From Haloferacaceae archaeon B1-Br10_E2g22 (lineage in GTDB: Archaea; Halobacteriota; Halobacteria; Halobacteriales; Haloferacaceae): a stretch of DNA of 43,725 nt. The stretch lies in contig LKML01000007.1 in the NCBI GenBank assembly GCA_001563795.1, positions 1 through 43,725 of the forward strand, written 5' to 3'. The notes beneath the pieces were generated by a model. That model searched no databases and had not been told where the DNA came from. It saw nothing but the letters and a program-made list of their open reading frames with translations. The position numbers were made by a program, and so were the translations under genes. Positions 9,329-17,845 of this stretch are shown one piece after another; the first letter of the stretch is position 1, and each line of letters starts with the position of its first letter.

Positions 9329-9477
9329 TAGTTCGTACGCTGCGGACGAACTCATCAGAACCATTCGAACCTCGACTATTGGTACAAAAGTAACACCCTC
9401 CTACCGGCAGTAGGACGCCACTACGCCTGTTTTTGAATGGAAAGAGACACATAGCCTCGAGCAGACAGTCAGTGTAG

Positions 9478-10452
9478 ATGTATTCGTGGATTGAGCGTCG
9501 ATTCCAGCGGAGCTACGAGCGATTGCTCCACCGAGAGATCGGCGACGGCCCCGCCCACGTTGCGATCATCCAAGACGGAAACCGACGGTATGCTCACAAG
9601 CACGGCCAAAACGCTCCCGATGGCCACCGAAAGGGTGCCGAAACCTCCGAACAGGTCTTGGAGTGGTGCGAAGAACTCGAGATCGAGGAGTTGACGCTGT
9701 ATGCCTTCTCGACGGAGAACTTCAAGCGTCCGCCAGACGAACAGGAGCCACTGTTCGATATCATCGAAGCAAAACTGTACGAACTTGCAGACAGCGACCG
9801 GGTACACGACACGGAGGTCTGTCTGCGAGCGATCGGCGATATCAACCGACTGCCCGAGCGCGTCCAGCGAGCAATCAACTACGCCGAACGGCAGACAGCC
9901 GACTACGATGCCTTCCGGCTCAATGTTGCGCTGGCCTACGGTGGCCGGAACGAACTGCTGCGGGCGGCCCGCGAGGTCACCACAAGTGTTGACCGTGGCG
10001 AGCTGTCGGCCGACGAAATCAACGTTTCGACAATCGAAGCACATCTGTATCGCCAGCCGATTCGCGACGTTGATCTCATTATTCGAACCGGTGGCGACGA
10101 GCGTACCTCGAACTTCTTGCCGTGGCATGCAAACGGCAACGAGGCTGCGGTCTACTTTTGTGCGCCGTACTGGCCGGAGTTTTCGAAAATCGATTTCTTA
10201 CGCGGCATCCGAACCTATGAGTCCCGAGAACAGTCCTGGCAACAGAGCAAAATCGAGCGCTCTGTGGCGTTGATTCGGACGCTTGGCAGCCTCGAACTCA
10301 CAGAGGCAAAACGGGTTGCAGGCCGACTCGCCGACCAACTGCCGCGGTCAGCAGCCGATCGCTTAGATGATGAACTCGCCAGACAGCAGCCACCTGGAGG
10401 CGACCAATCGCTGTCGGTTCCGGAGAACGCGGGTAACGAATCTGCTGACTAA
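9478..10452 (+). CDS. uppS: cis-Prenyltransferase, catalytic-type subunit (undecaprenyl/polyprenyl diphosphate synthase family)
   Basis: It condenses isopentenyl diphosphate onto an allylic primer to make the long polyprenyl carrier for N-glycans and S-layer sugars. The catalytic P-loop HVAIIQDGNRRYA with Asp33 is intact, as are TLYAFSTENFKRP, ALAYGGRNEL and DLIIRTGGDERTSNFLPW. The C-terminal part of the homomeric bacterial enzymes normally ends in an RxG motif (NRERRFG in E. coli); here the matching place reads YESREQSWQQ and has no RxG. About 75 extra C-terminal residues follow. The convergent neighbour, 3 nt away, shows the opposite pattern, which suggests the two form a heteromer. Confidence 0.88.
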   Translation: MYSWIERRFQRSYERLLHREIGDGPAHVAIIQDGNRRYAHKHGQNAPDGHRKGAETSEQVLEWCEELEIEELTLYAFSTENFKRPPDEQEPLFDIIEAKLYELADSDRVHDTEVCLRAIGDINRLPERVQRAINYAERQTADYDAFRLNVALAYGGRNELLRAAREVTTSVDRGELSADEINVSTIEAHLYRQPIRDVDLIIRTGGDERTSNFLPWHANGNEAAVYFCAPYWPEFSKIDFLRGIRTYESREQSWQQSKIERSVALIRTLGSLELTEAKRVAGRLADQLPRSAADRLDDELARQQPPGGDQSLSVPENAGNESAD

Positions 10453-10455
10453 TCG

Positions 10456-11070
10456 TTAGCTGCCGAACCGTCGTTGGCGGTTTTCGTAATCGAGTAAGGC
10501 ACGCAGATAATCTCGCTTGCGGAAATCCCGCCAGTTGATATCAGTAAAGTACAGCTCAGAGTACACCGACTGCCAAATCATGAAATCCGAGAGTCGTTCG
10601 GCACCGGTTTTGATCACCAGATCCGGCTCTGCCCGAAACACTAACCGAGAATCAATATGCTCAGTCTCGATTGCGCTTGGCGACAACTCGCCACGATCGA
10701 CGGCTTCAGCCAACTGTCGAACCGTTTCGGTGAACTCCCGTTTGCCACCCAATCCAATCGAGATCTGGATCGGTTCGTCGGCCTGTTCGGTGTCGTCAGG
10801 CGCACGAACCGCAAGCGCTCGAGGCGCGTTGAGTTTGGCGAGTTCTCGTTCGAGTGTCGGGACGACGGCCTCATCGAGAACGCTCACAGACACCGTAATG
10901 CGTTCGGCGTCGTACTCGAAGGCCCACTCAAAAAACGCCGTGAGTGTCTCGTAGGCACCCTGCTCGAGCAAATCTCGCTCAGTAATGACGACGGCAATAT
11001 GTCGCGGTGGCTCTTGGCGGTGACGGCGGAGCCGAAATGCAAGATAGGCATCGTACAGCACTACCAACAC
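10456..11070 (-). CDS. Divergent cis-prenyltransferase paralogue, probable non-catalytic partner subunit
   Basis: A 204-residue member of the cis-prenyltransferase fold. The catalytic loop is replaced: HIAVVITERDLL stands where HxxxxDGNRR should be, so the essential Asp is missing. IKTGAERLSDFMIW corresponds to IRTGGDERTSNFLPW of the active enzyme, and ELYFTDINWRDFRKRDYLRALLDYENR matches its C-terminal region. The protein ends in RRFGS, which restores the RxG motif that the neighbour lacks, placed at the extreme C-terminus as in eukaryotic NgBR/Nus1. The first 14 residues are hydrophobic and may touch the membrane. The start is a GTG at 11070. The heteromer is inference from motifs; the fold assignment is firm. 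Confidence 0.8.
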   Translation of the reverse strand: MLVVLYDAYLAFRLRRHRQEPPRHIAVVITERDLLEQGAYETLTAFFEWAFEYDAERITVSVSVLDEAVVPTLERELAKLNAPRALAVRAPDDTEQADEPIQISIGLGGKREFTETVRQLAEAVDRGELSPSAIETEHIDSRLVFRAEPDLVIKTGAERLSDFMIWQSVYSELYFTDINWRDFRKRDYLRALLDYENRQRRFGS

Positions 11071-11164
11071 ATCAACGGCGAGCCGCCAAAAATCCCGCTG
11101 TCACCGTCCCACACGGTTTGGGCATGTCGGGGCTGTTAAGTGTGTCTCGGAGAGACCAACTGCT

Positions 11165-12478
11165 GTGACAGACCGGCTCCGACGTGCTGGCGGGTTCGCT
11201 GCAGTCGCTAGCCTCGCGTTGATGGCACCGGTGGCCGGGCCGCTGACCGCAGTGTTGTTCGGAGCGATTGGGTTGGCCGCAGCCCTATTTATCTCCGAGG
11301 GGCGTGTCTTTTCGCTGTTTGCCCGGCCAGGGGACTTCGAAGACGGTCGGCTCAACGGGTTGGCCGGCTTTTCGCTGGCGGCAGCGGCACTTGCCCTGTT
11401 GGTAACGCTCCCGCAGAGCCCGCTGCCGGTTGAAATCTTCGTGGCGACGGTGTACATCCTCGGCTTTGGGAACGTTGGAATGGAGGCCGTCCGCCGGCAG
11501 ACCACAGAGCCGTTTGTGGCTGTTGCCGGCTTTGTCGCCACAGGCTTTCTCGCCGGCATCGGCGGACAGTATCTCGCCGGTCTCCAACTCGGAGCGCCGC
11601 TCGAGTGGTCAGCGGTGACGTTTCTGTCGATTGTCGGTGCGTTGATCGCCGCGCTTCTCAGAGAGTTGCTCTATGAGCGTGATGACCCACTCGTCTTGTT
11701 GTCCGTTGGGCTTGTCCTGTGGCTGTTTGCGGAACTCGTTGTGACCGTCCCGCCGGTCGAACTCGTTGCCGCACTCGCAGTCACGGTGTTTCTTGGCGGA
11801 GTCTCCTATGGGCTTGGTACTGCCTCCGTCTCGGGGATGCTGACCGGCGTGCTGTTGGGTGTGTTGACGATTGTGCTCGGCGGGTTCGGCTGGTTTGCCG
11901 TTCTCATTGCGTTTTTCGCTATCGGTGGGCTCGCCTCGAAGTTCCGTTACGGAGACAAAAAACAGCGCGGGGTCGCCGAAGGCAACGAGGGTGCCCGTGG
12001 GTCGGGTAACGTGCTGGCAAACGCCGCCGTTGCACTCGGTGCAGTCTTCGGGTTCGCAGTAGTCGAGCCAACAAGCCAACTCGAGGTCGTGTTTATGTTC
12101 GTCTTTTGTGGCTCGCTTTCGACCGCACTTGGCGATACCCTATCCAGCGAGATCGGCGGGCTGTTCGACAATCCACGACTGATTACGTCGTTCGAACGCG
12201 TCGAACCCGGCACTGACGGTGCGGTCACGTGGCAGGGCGAACTTGCCGGCATCGCTGGGGCAACGCTGACGGGCCTGCTCTCGGTGACGGTGTTGCCGTT
12301 GGGTGCGATCTGGTCGGCCGCCGCCGTCGTCGCTGTTGGCGGGGTGATCGGCATGACCGTCGACAGCCTGCTGGGTGCAACCATAGAGGGTGGACGACTC
12401 GGCAACCAGTGGGTCAACTTTTTGGCAACGCTCAGCGGTGGCCTGGCAAGCGGTCTGCTTGCGGTCGTGATTCTCTGA
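11165..12478 (+). CDS. DUF92/VTE6-like integral membrane protein
   Basis: A 437-residue protein of about ten membrane helices. The C-terminal half has the DUF92 signature: GARGSGNVLANA, then FCGSLSTALGDTLSSEIG, and later GAIWSAAAVVAVGGVIGMTVDSLLGATIEGG. Family members include plant VTE6 (phytyl-phosphate kinase) and human TMEM19. The N-terminal half, also hydrophobic, is a haloarchaeal addition. It starts with GTG at 11165 and is divergent from the cis-prenyltransferase paralogue (95 nt gap). A role as a prenyl-phosphate kinase in lipid-carrier or isoprenoid salvage is inferred from the family and neighbourhood only. Confidence 0.78.
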   Translation: MTDRLRRAGGFAAVASLALMAPVAGPLTAVLFGAIGLAAALFISEGRVFSLFARPGDFEDGRLNGLAGFSLAAAALALLVTLPQSPLPVEIFVATVYILGFGNVGMEAVRRQTTEPFVAVAGFVATGFLAGIGGQYLAGLQLGAPLEWSAVTFLSIVGALIAALLRELLYERDDPLVLLSVGLVLWLFAELVVTVPPVELVAALAVTVFLGGVSYGLGTASVSGMLTGVLLGVLTIVLGGFGWFAVLIAFFAIGGLASKFRYGDKKQRGVAEGNEGARGSGNVLANAAVALGAVFGFAVVEPTSQLEVVFMFVFCGSLSTALGDTLSSEIGGLFDNPRLITSFERVEPGTDGAVTWQGELAGIAGATLTGLLSVTVLPLGAIWSAAAVVAVGGVIGMTVDSLLGATIEGGRLGNQWVNFLATLSGGLASGLLAVVIL

Positions 12479-12479
12479 G

Positions 12480-12950
12480 ATGTCACAGCCCATTGTGAGA
12501 CCGGCTCGACAGACCGACACCACACACCTCAAGGGTCTACAGCAACACCTCTCGGAGCCATCGCCGGCGTTGCTGTCGGCTGCTCTCGAGGTGCTGTCAG
12601 CCGAACCAGTAGGCCAGCCACTCCCAACGGACGAGATGTGGCGGCTGTTGGTCACGCCAGATGCCACTGACACGCCAGTCGGATATCTGCTTGTAGTCGA
12701 TGGTACACACCGTCATATTGCGGAACTCGTCGTTGCTCCTCGATTCCGTCGACAAAAACGGGCGACAGCTCTGCTTGGGTCGGTGTGTGCCTCGAGCAAC
12801 CGGCCTGTAACTGTCTGTGTAGCTGTCGAAAACGAAGCCGCACGGTTGCTCTACGAACACTGTGGGTTTTCTCGAGTCGCCCACAGCGCCTCGCAGTTCG
12901 AATCGGGCGATGGGCTCACCTTGCGATACGACCCGGCTACGAGTCGGTGA
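12480..12950 (+). CDS. GNAT family N-acetyltransferase
   Basis: A 156-residue GNAT domain. The acetyl-CoA binding region is seen as AELVVAPRFRRQKRATALL (a form of the R/Q-x-x-G/A motif), followed by VCVAVENEAARLLYEHCGFSRV, the usual motif B. The substrate is unknown. It starts one base after the DUF92 stop codon and must be co-transcribed with it. It converges with dnaG, six bases away. Confidence 0.78.
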   Translation: MSQPIVRPARQTDTTHLKGLQQHLSEPSPALLSAALEVLSAEPVGQPLPTDEMWRLLVTPDATDTPVGYLLVVDGTHRHIAELVVAPRFRRQKRATALLGSVCASSNRPVTVCVAVENEAARLLYEHCGFSRVAHSASQFESGDGLTLRYDPATSR

Positions 12951-12956
12951 CGGCGC

Positions 12957-14477
12957 TCAGGCAGTGACATCCGGTGTTTCGGCCCGAAGCTCTTCGGCGG
13001 TCAACACCCGTGTGCCAACCGGCTGTTTGACGAACTCGCCGCTCGAGCGGGCGACGATATGATCTACGCCGCGTTGGGCTGCAACGTCCAAAGCCGCCTG
13101 GCTGAGTTCGTCGTCGACGACGAGTGCAAACGGCGCGTCGCATTCCTCGAGCGTCTCTACGAGGGCATCGGGTTCGACGTCGGCCAGCGTGCTGAACGAC
13201 TCCGAGAGCACCCGACTGCGGCCTGTTTGGTTGTCGATAATCTCTCGGACGTGACTACGGAGTGTTGCCGGCGACTCATAGGCGGTGTCTCGAGTTGACG
13301 ACTCATCGGGGCTCTCCGTGTCCGGTTTAGACGACCCAGCGATGGATTCGGCTTCCCCGTTGTGGGAACTCTCTGGGGTTGCTTGTGAGTCGCCGACAGC
13401 CGTCGATCCGTCTGTCAAATCGGCTGCGTTCTCGCCAGTGCCAGTCGGAATCACCTCGAGTTCGGTGGCTGATTCGGCCGTCATAGACGACTCGGTCGGT
13501 GTTGGTTGCTGGGCCGACTCGGCTGCTGTTGATTGGTCAGTTGGGTCAGGTGATTCTGCGGCCGTTGGACGGCCAGCCGAGGTAGCAGCGTTGGTCGTTG
13601 ATTGGTGGTCGATGTCAGTCTCAGTGTGGCTTGTCTCGACCAAGCCGGTGACCGTCTCTCGAATGTTTTGTGTATCGCCAATCCGGTCGGCGGCGATTTT
13701 TTCGCGGAGCAGCGAGTGGACGGCCTTTCGTGGGAGGTCTTCGACCGAGGAACCTGCTGGCGCGAAGACGACGTACTCGACGTCGGCGACCTGAAGGAGT
13801 TCCCGCAGGATGAGTTCGCCACCCCGGTCGCCGTCGACGAAGACTGTCGTTGTGCGGTCGGTACTCAACTCTGCGATTGCTTCGGGGATGTTGGTTCCCT
13901 CAACACCGATAGCGTTTTTGATGCCGTATTTGAGCAGTTGTAACACATCGGCCCGCCCCTCGACAATAATCACTGCATCGGAGGTGGCAACGCTTGGGCC
14001 CGCCGGGAGCCCGGCATACTCGGTGATCGATTCGACTTCGACGGAGGCTCTGACGTCGGCCAGTAGCTCTTCGCTGGAGATGGCCGTCTCGTCGAATGCC
14101 GTCGCCAGCAGCTCTTTGGCACGATCGACAACCTCGCGACGCTTGGCCGCCCGCACGTCCTCGATTGATGTGACCTCGATCGTCGCCCGGCAGGGGCCGA
14201 CCCGCTCGATGGTCTCCAGGGAGGCCCCAAGTACGGCCGTTTCGGCTTTATCGAGACTTGTTGCAATCGTGAGTTCTCCAAACGACTGGCCGTTTTTGGA
14301 GCTGATCTCGACGTCGATGCGACCGACTTTCGAAGACTGCTGGAGGTCTCTGAGATCTAACTCATCGCCCAACAGGCCCTCGGTCTGGCCAAAGACAGCC
14401 CCGACGACGTCACTACGTTCGACAACACCGTCGGCGGCGATCTGGGCGTGAATGAGGTATTTGGCTGTATCGTCCAT
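12957..14477 (-). CDS. dnaG: Archaeal DnaG primase-like protein
   Basis: A TOPRIM-domain protein of 506 residues. Archaeal DnaG has weak primase activity and is also a subunit of the RNA exosome. The TOPRIM motifs are clear: DAVIIVEGRADV (Glu173) and VFVDGDRGG (Asp215, Asp217). Residues 1-160 form the archaeal N-terminal domain. Residues ~281-405 are a Ser/Thr/Pro/Glu-rich, probably disordered linker typical of haloarchaeal DnaG, and the last ~95 residues form the C-terminal domain. The ATG at 14477 (MDDTAKYLIH) matches the family start; the frame extends ten codons further. A TATA-like run (TTTATAAATA on the minus strand) lies about 70 nt upstream. Confidence 0.93.
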   Translation of the reverse strand: MDDTAKYLIHAQIAADGVVERSDVVGAVFGQTEGLLGDELDLRDLQQSSKVGRIDVEISSKNGQSFGELTIATSLDKAETAVLGASLETIERVGPCRATIEVTSIEDVRAAKRREVVDRAKELLATAFDETAISSEELLADVRASVEVESITEYAGLPAGPSVATSDAVIIVEGRADVLQLLKYGIKNAIGVEGTNIPEAIAELSTDRTTTVFVDGDRGGELILRELLQVADVEYVVFAPAGSSVEDLPRKAVHSLLREKIAADRIGDTQNIRETVTGLVETSHTETDIDHQSTTNAATSAGRPTAAESPDPTDQSTAAESAQQPTPTESSMTAESATELEVIPTGTGENAADLTDGSTAVGDSQATPESSHNGEAESIAGSSKPDTESPDESSTRDTAYESPATLRSHVREIIDNQTGRSRVLSESFSTLADVEPDALVETLEECDAPFALVVDDELSQAALDVAAQRGVDHIVARSSGEFVKQPVGTRVLTAEELRAETPDVTA

Positions 14478-14753
14478 ACTGTGTTCCCCTCTGGGACTGA
14501 CGGCCACCGGTTGCGGCGGATGAAACCCATGGCCAGGGTATACTATTTATAAATACTGGGCTCTCAAATAGCTGTCGTCGGATTGACCGTCGCCAGTTAT
14601 GTTGTTTAGTTATCAGAAAATGTCACAGTAGTCACCGAACAATAGCGACTCGAGTACGCTTACAGACTCTGTTTTTGAAGACGAAAATTCTTCAGTACTG
14701 CCGTCTGGATAGCGTTGGTAATGTTTAGGTAGCTCTGTCGGCAACCAGTGATA

Positions 14754-14969
14754 ATGACAGTGCGAATCCGAACGCTCGGGTGGGCGCTCGCGGCCACCGT
14801 GCTGGTCGTTTTTTCAGTGCCGTGGTTTTGGTGGGGTGACTCACGCACAGCCGTTGGTCTCCCGCTGTGGCTTTGGTGGCATATCGCCTGGATGGGCCTA
14901 GCAACAGTGGTGTTTTCGCTGTTCGTCAGAACTGATTGGGACCGGTACATGGGGGTCGATGATGTTTGA
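14754..14969 (+). CDS. DUF3311-like small membrane protein, symporter partner
   Basis: A 71-residue protein with two membrane helices and a Trp-rich middle (PWFWWGDSRTAVGLPLWLWWHIAW), a layout typical of DUF3311 proteins that precede sodium/solute symporters. Its stop overlaps the start of the symporter gene by 11 nt, so the two are translationally coupled. The ATG at 14754 is preferred to the in-frame GTG at 14748. It probably assists or regulates the transporter; the exact role is unknown. Confidence 0.75.
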   Translation: MTVRIRTLGWALAATVLVVFSVPWFWWGDSRTAVGLPLWLWWHIAWMGLATVVFSLFVRTDWDRYMGVDDV

Positions 14970-16464
14970 GCTTTCCGTTCAGTTGGCAATCATCGTCGGC
15001 TATCTGGTTGTGGCACTCGGTATCGGTCTGATAGCCTATCGGGTCTCGACGAACGTTGCCGAGGACTACTATCTGGCCAACCGCTCGATTGGCACGCTCG
15101 TGTTGCTGTTTACCACGTTTGCCACCCTGCTTTCGGCGTTTACGTTCTTCGGGGGGCCGAACATTGCCTACGCACAAGGCCCCGAGTGGATTCTTGTCAT
15201 GGGCGTCATGGACGGGGTACTGTTTGCAATGTTGTGGTATCTCATCGGCTACAAACAGTGGCTTATCGGGCAAAAACAGGGGTATGTGACGCTCTCGGAG
15301 ATGCTAGGAGACCGCTTTGGCTCGCCCCGGCTTCGTGGGCTCGTCGCTGGCGTCAGCCTGTTTTGGCTGTTTCCGTACATTATGCTCCAGCAGATGGGCG
15401 CAGGCGAGGCGCTTTCTGGGTTGACCGAGGGAGTGATTCCGTACTGGGCCGGAGCCGCACTGATTACGGCGTTTATGATTCTGTATGTCGTCCTCGCCGG
15501 TATGCGCGGGGTCGCCTGGACCGATACGATCCAGGGGCTGTTTATGCTGTCTGTGGTTTGGATCGCCGTCGCCTGGGTGCTGTCGGCAGTCGGCGGCCCC
15601 AGCGGAGCCACCGCGGCACTCGGCGAGTCGAATCCGGAGTTTTTGGCACTCGGTAGTGCCTACTACACTCCCCAGTACATTATCTCGACGGCCGTCGTCA
15701 TTGCGTTCGGTGTGACGATGTTTCCTCAGATCAACCAGCGATTTTTCGTTGCTGGCTCCTCGAGGGTGCTCAAACGCTCGTTTGTTCTGTGGCCCGTGTT
15801 GGTTCTTCTGTTGTTCGTTCCTACCTTCCTTTTGGGGACGTGGGCCGCAGGCCTCGGCATTGAGGTTCCAGAGGGAGCTAACGTGCTTCCTGTTTTGCTT
15901 TCTGAGTACACTCCAATGTGGTTTGCCGCACTCGTTATCGCCGGCGCAATGGCGGCGATGATGTCGTCGTCGGATTCAATGTTGCTGTCTGGGTCGTCGT
16001 ACTTCATTCGGGATCTGTATCGGCCCTTTGTTGATCCAACACTGGGCGAAACGCGTGAGGCCTGGCTTGCCAGAGGCGGAGTGGCGGTGTTTGCGACGGC
16101 GACGTTTGTCGCCTCGCTTTCCCGACCCGGCACACTGATCGAGGTCGGAAACACCGCCTTCGGCGGCTTTGCACAGTTGACACTGCCGGTAATGGTTGCA
16201 CTCTACTGGCAGTCGACGACCCGCGACGGAATGGTTGCGGGTATCGTCGGCAGCCAACTGCTGTATCTCTCGCATGTGTTCGTTCCGACAGTGACCGTCG
16301 AACTCGGGGCCACAGCAGTACCGCTTTTCGCCCGTACCTACGGCGGTTGGGACGTTGCACTCGGCGGCATGCTGCTTGGTGCGCTGTTGACTATCAGCGT
16401 CTCGCTTTTGACAACCCCGGCTGCCGACGAAGAGGCCAGCCGGTTTGCGGTTAGTGCTGATTAA
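14959..16464 (+). CDS. Sodium:solute symporter family transporter (SSS)
   Basis: A 501-residue protein with about 13 membrane helices of the LeuT-like SSS fold. Family marks are EDYYLANRSIG after helix 1, LLSAFTFFGGPNIAYAQGPEW, SEMLGDRFGSP, and the helix-8 region AMMSSSDSMLLSGSSYFIRDLY, which holds the Ser/Asp residues near the sodium site. It imports an organic solute with Na+; the substrate cannot be named from sequence. The preceding small DUF3311 protein makes it a two-gene transporter operon. Two ATG codons at 14959 and 14962 are possible starts. Confidence 0.87.
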   Translation: MMFELSVQLAIIVGYLVVALGIGLIAYRVSTNVAEDYYLANRSIGTLVLLFTTFATLLSAFTFFGGPNIAYAQGPEWILVMGVMDGVLFAMLWYLIGYKQWLIGQKQGYVTLSEMLGDRFGSPRLRGLVAGVSLFWLFPYIMLQQMGAGEALSGLTEGVIPYWAGAALITAFMILYVVLAGMRGVAWTDTIQGLFMLSVVWIAVAWVLSAVGGPSGATAALGESNPEFLALGSAYYTPQYIISTAVVIAFGVTMFPQINQRFFVAGSSRVLKRSFVLWPVLVLLLFVPTFLLGTWAAGLGIEVPEGANVLPVLLSEYTPMWFAALVIAGAMAAMMSSSDSMLLSGSSYFIRDLYRPFVDPTLGETREAWLARGGVAVFATATFVASLSRPGTLIEVGNTAFGGFAQLTLPVMVALYWQSTTRDGMVAGIVGSQLLYLSHVFVPTVTVELGATAVPLFARTYGGWDVALGGMLLGALLTISVSLLTTPAADEEASRFAVSAD

Positions 16465-16573
16465 AGTCACCTGCTGATTAGTCAGGCCAACCGGTCGAAC
16501 AGCCCGACTCTCAGCGTTGTGGCCAATCATAGCTATCTGTGGCCGACTGGTATGTATACGCAGTCTCCAAACA

Positions 16574-17809
16574 ATGAATCGCCGTGGCTTTCTTCAGTCC
16601 TCTGTTGTGTTCGGTGTCCCTGTGTTTGCGATACCAACTGCCAGCCAGCGGGCCGGCGGCTCACTCAACGAAACCCCCGCAGGAATCGAGGACTCGAGCA
16701 GTATACCACATGGTCAGTACATTCACGATCAGGCCCAGTATGACGATGGAACGACACCGTCGGAGCGACCAGCGTACGAACGAATCGCCGACGAAATAAT
16801 CTATGAGACACACACAACAATCCGTACCAGTCGGCTCCTCACCGAAAACCTCTATGACCGACTCCGCAGCCACGATCTTTGCTTGAACGACCTTAGTATT
16901 AGCAAACAGATAGATGGCTCCGAGATACGGCTGTTCGTCGAGTATCCGGATGATACTGCCGAAGACTGCCAGACAGTGATCGGGACTGCGCTCGAAGACT
17001 GGCAAGCAGTAGTCGAGACTGCTCTCGAAGAAAGCCACTCTGAACTCGGTGAGACACACCGCGAGCGACTCGACGACCTTGAGATCGAAATCGACCACCG
17101 CCAGCGGCCCACCGCCAGGCCCGAATATGGCTGTACGTCGACTGTCGGGCGGTTTGCCGACGCCCAGTACCGTGAAAACGGAATCGCAATGGGGGCTGCG
17201 GTCAGAAGCGAGACGCTCGGCGAAATCGCCTCGAGCGGATTTCGCGGCCTCCATGAGGGTCATGCAGTGGTCGTCACAACGGCTCATACCTTCGAAACCA
17301 GCGATGATCACGAGCCCAGTGAACTTCGCGGCGCAACACTGTATCAGTCCAGACGCCCCCACGCCATCGGGCGGTGTCACGCAGTGGGCCGAGACTACGG
17401 CCCGGGCGTCGATGCCGCAGCGGTTGCGGTCGATCAAGCTGAGTATCCAAGCCGCTTTCTGGCCGACCCAGGCGGCGACAGCTACTACGACGAACCGATT
17501 GTCGGGACTGCAAGTTGGCAACTGCTCGAGACGCATTTGGCCGAAGACCGGCCGATCTACAAACAGGGGGCGGTGACCGGCCGCTGTGAGGGTCGAATCC
17601 TCGAGTTGCGTGAGTTTTCTGGAGGGTATCGGGAGTTGGCTGTCGACATCCACAGCGATGGCGGCGATTCGGGCGGGCCCTACTTCGTCCGAAGCGAAGA
17701 AGGGCTGCTCGTGGCGGCGATTCATAAAGGCGTTCGAACCAACGGCACCGAACGGCGGGCAATCTTCGTTGAGTCGGTCTGTGAGAGTCTCGGTGTTGAT
17801 TTCTACTGA
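16574..17809 (+). CDS. Tat-exported trypsin-like serine protease
   Basis: The N-terminus MNRRGFLQSS followed by a hydrophobic stretch is a twin-arginine signal, so the protein should be exported folded. The C-terminal half is a chymotrypsin-type protease: His238 in VVTTAHTF, Asp280 in GPGVDAAAVAV and Ser366 in GDSGGPY form the triad. Residues ~60-190 precede the protease and resemble no domain I recognise; they are acidic and largely helical, with repeated TALEDWQAV / TALEESHSE turns. The ATG at 16574 puts the RR motif at the start; the frame runs 19 codons further upstream. It is transcribed alone, probably as a secreted or surface protease. Confidence 0.82.
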   Translation: MNRRGFLQSSVVFGVPVFAIPTASQRAGGSLNETPAGIEDSSSIPHGQYIHDQAQYDDGTTPSERPAYERIADEIIYETHTTIRTSRLLTENLYDRLRSHDLCLNDLSISKQIDGSEIRLFVEYPDDTAEDCQTVIGTALEDWQAVVETALEESHSELGETHRERLDDLEIEIDHRQRPTARPEYGCTSTVGRFADAQYRENGIAMGAAVRSETLGEIASSGFRGLHEGHAVVVTTAHTFETSDDHEPSELRGATLYQSRRPHAIGRCHAVGRDYGPGVDAAAVAVDQAEYPSRFLADPGGDSYYDEPIVGTASWQLLETHLAEDRPIYKQGAVTGRCEGRILELREFSGGYRELAVDIHSDGGDSGGPYFVRSEEGLLVAAIHKGVRTNGTERRAIFVESVCESLGVDFY

Positions 17810-17845
17810 GAGCTACTGTCTTAGGGGTGCAGTCCAACAAACAGT

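Noticed and set aside
16661-17725. 354-codon minus-strand frame
   Set aside because: Antisense shadow of the serine protease gene, which has signal peptide and triad; the shadow has no recognisable motif.
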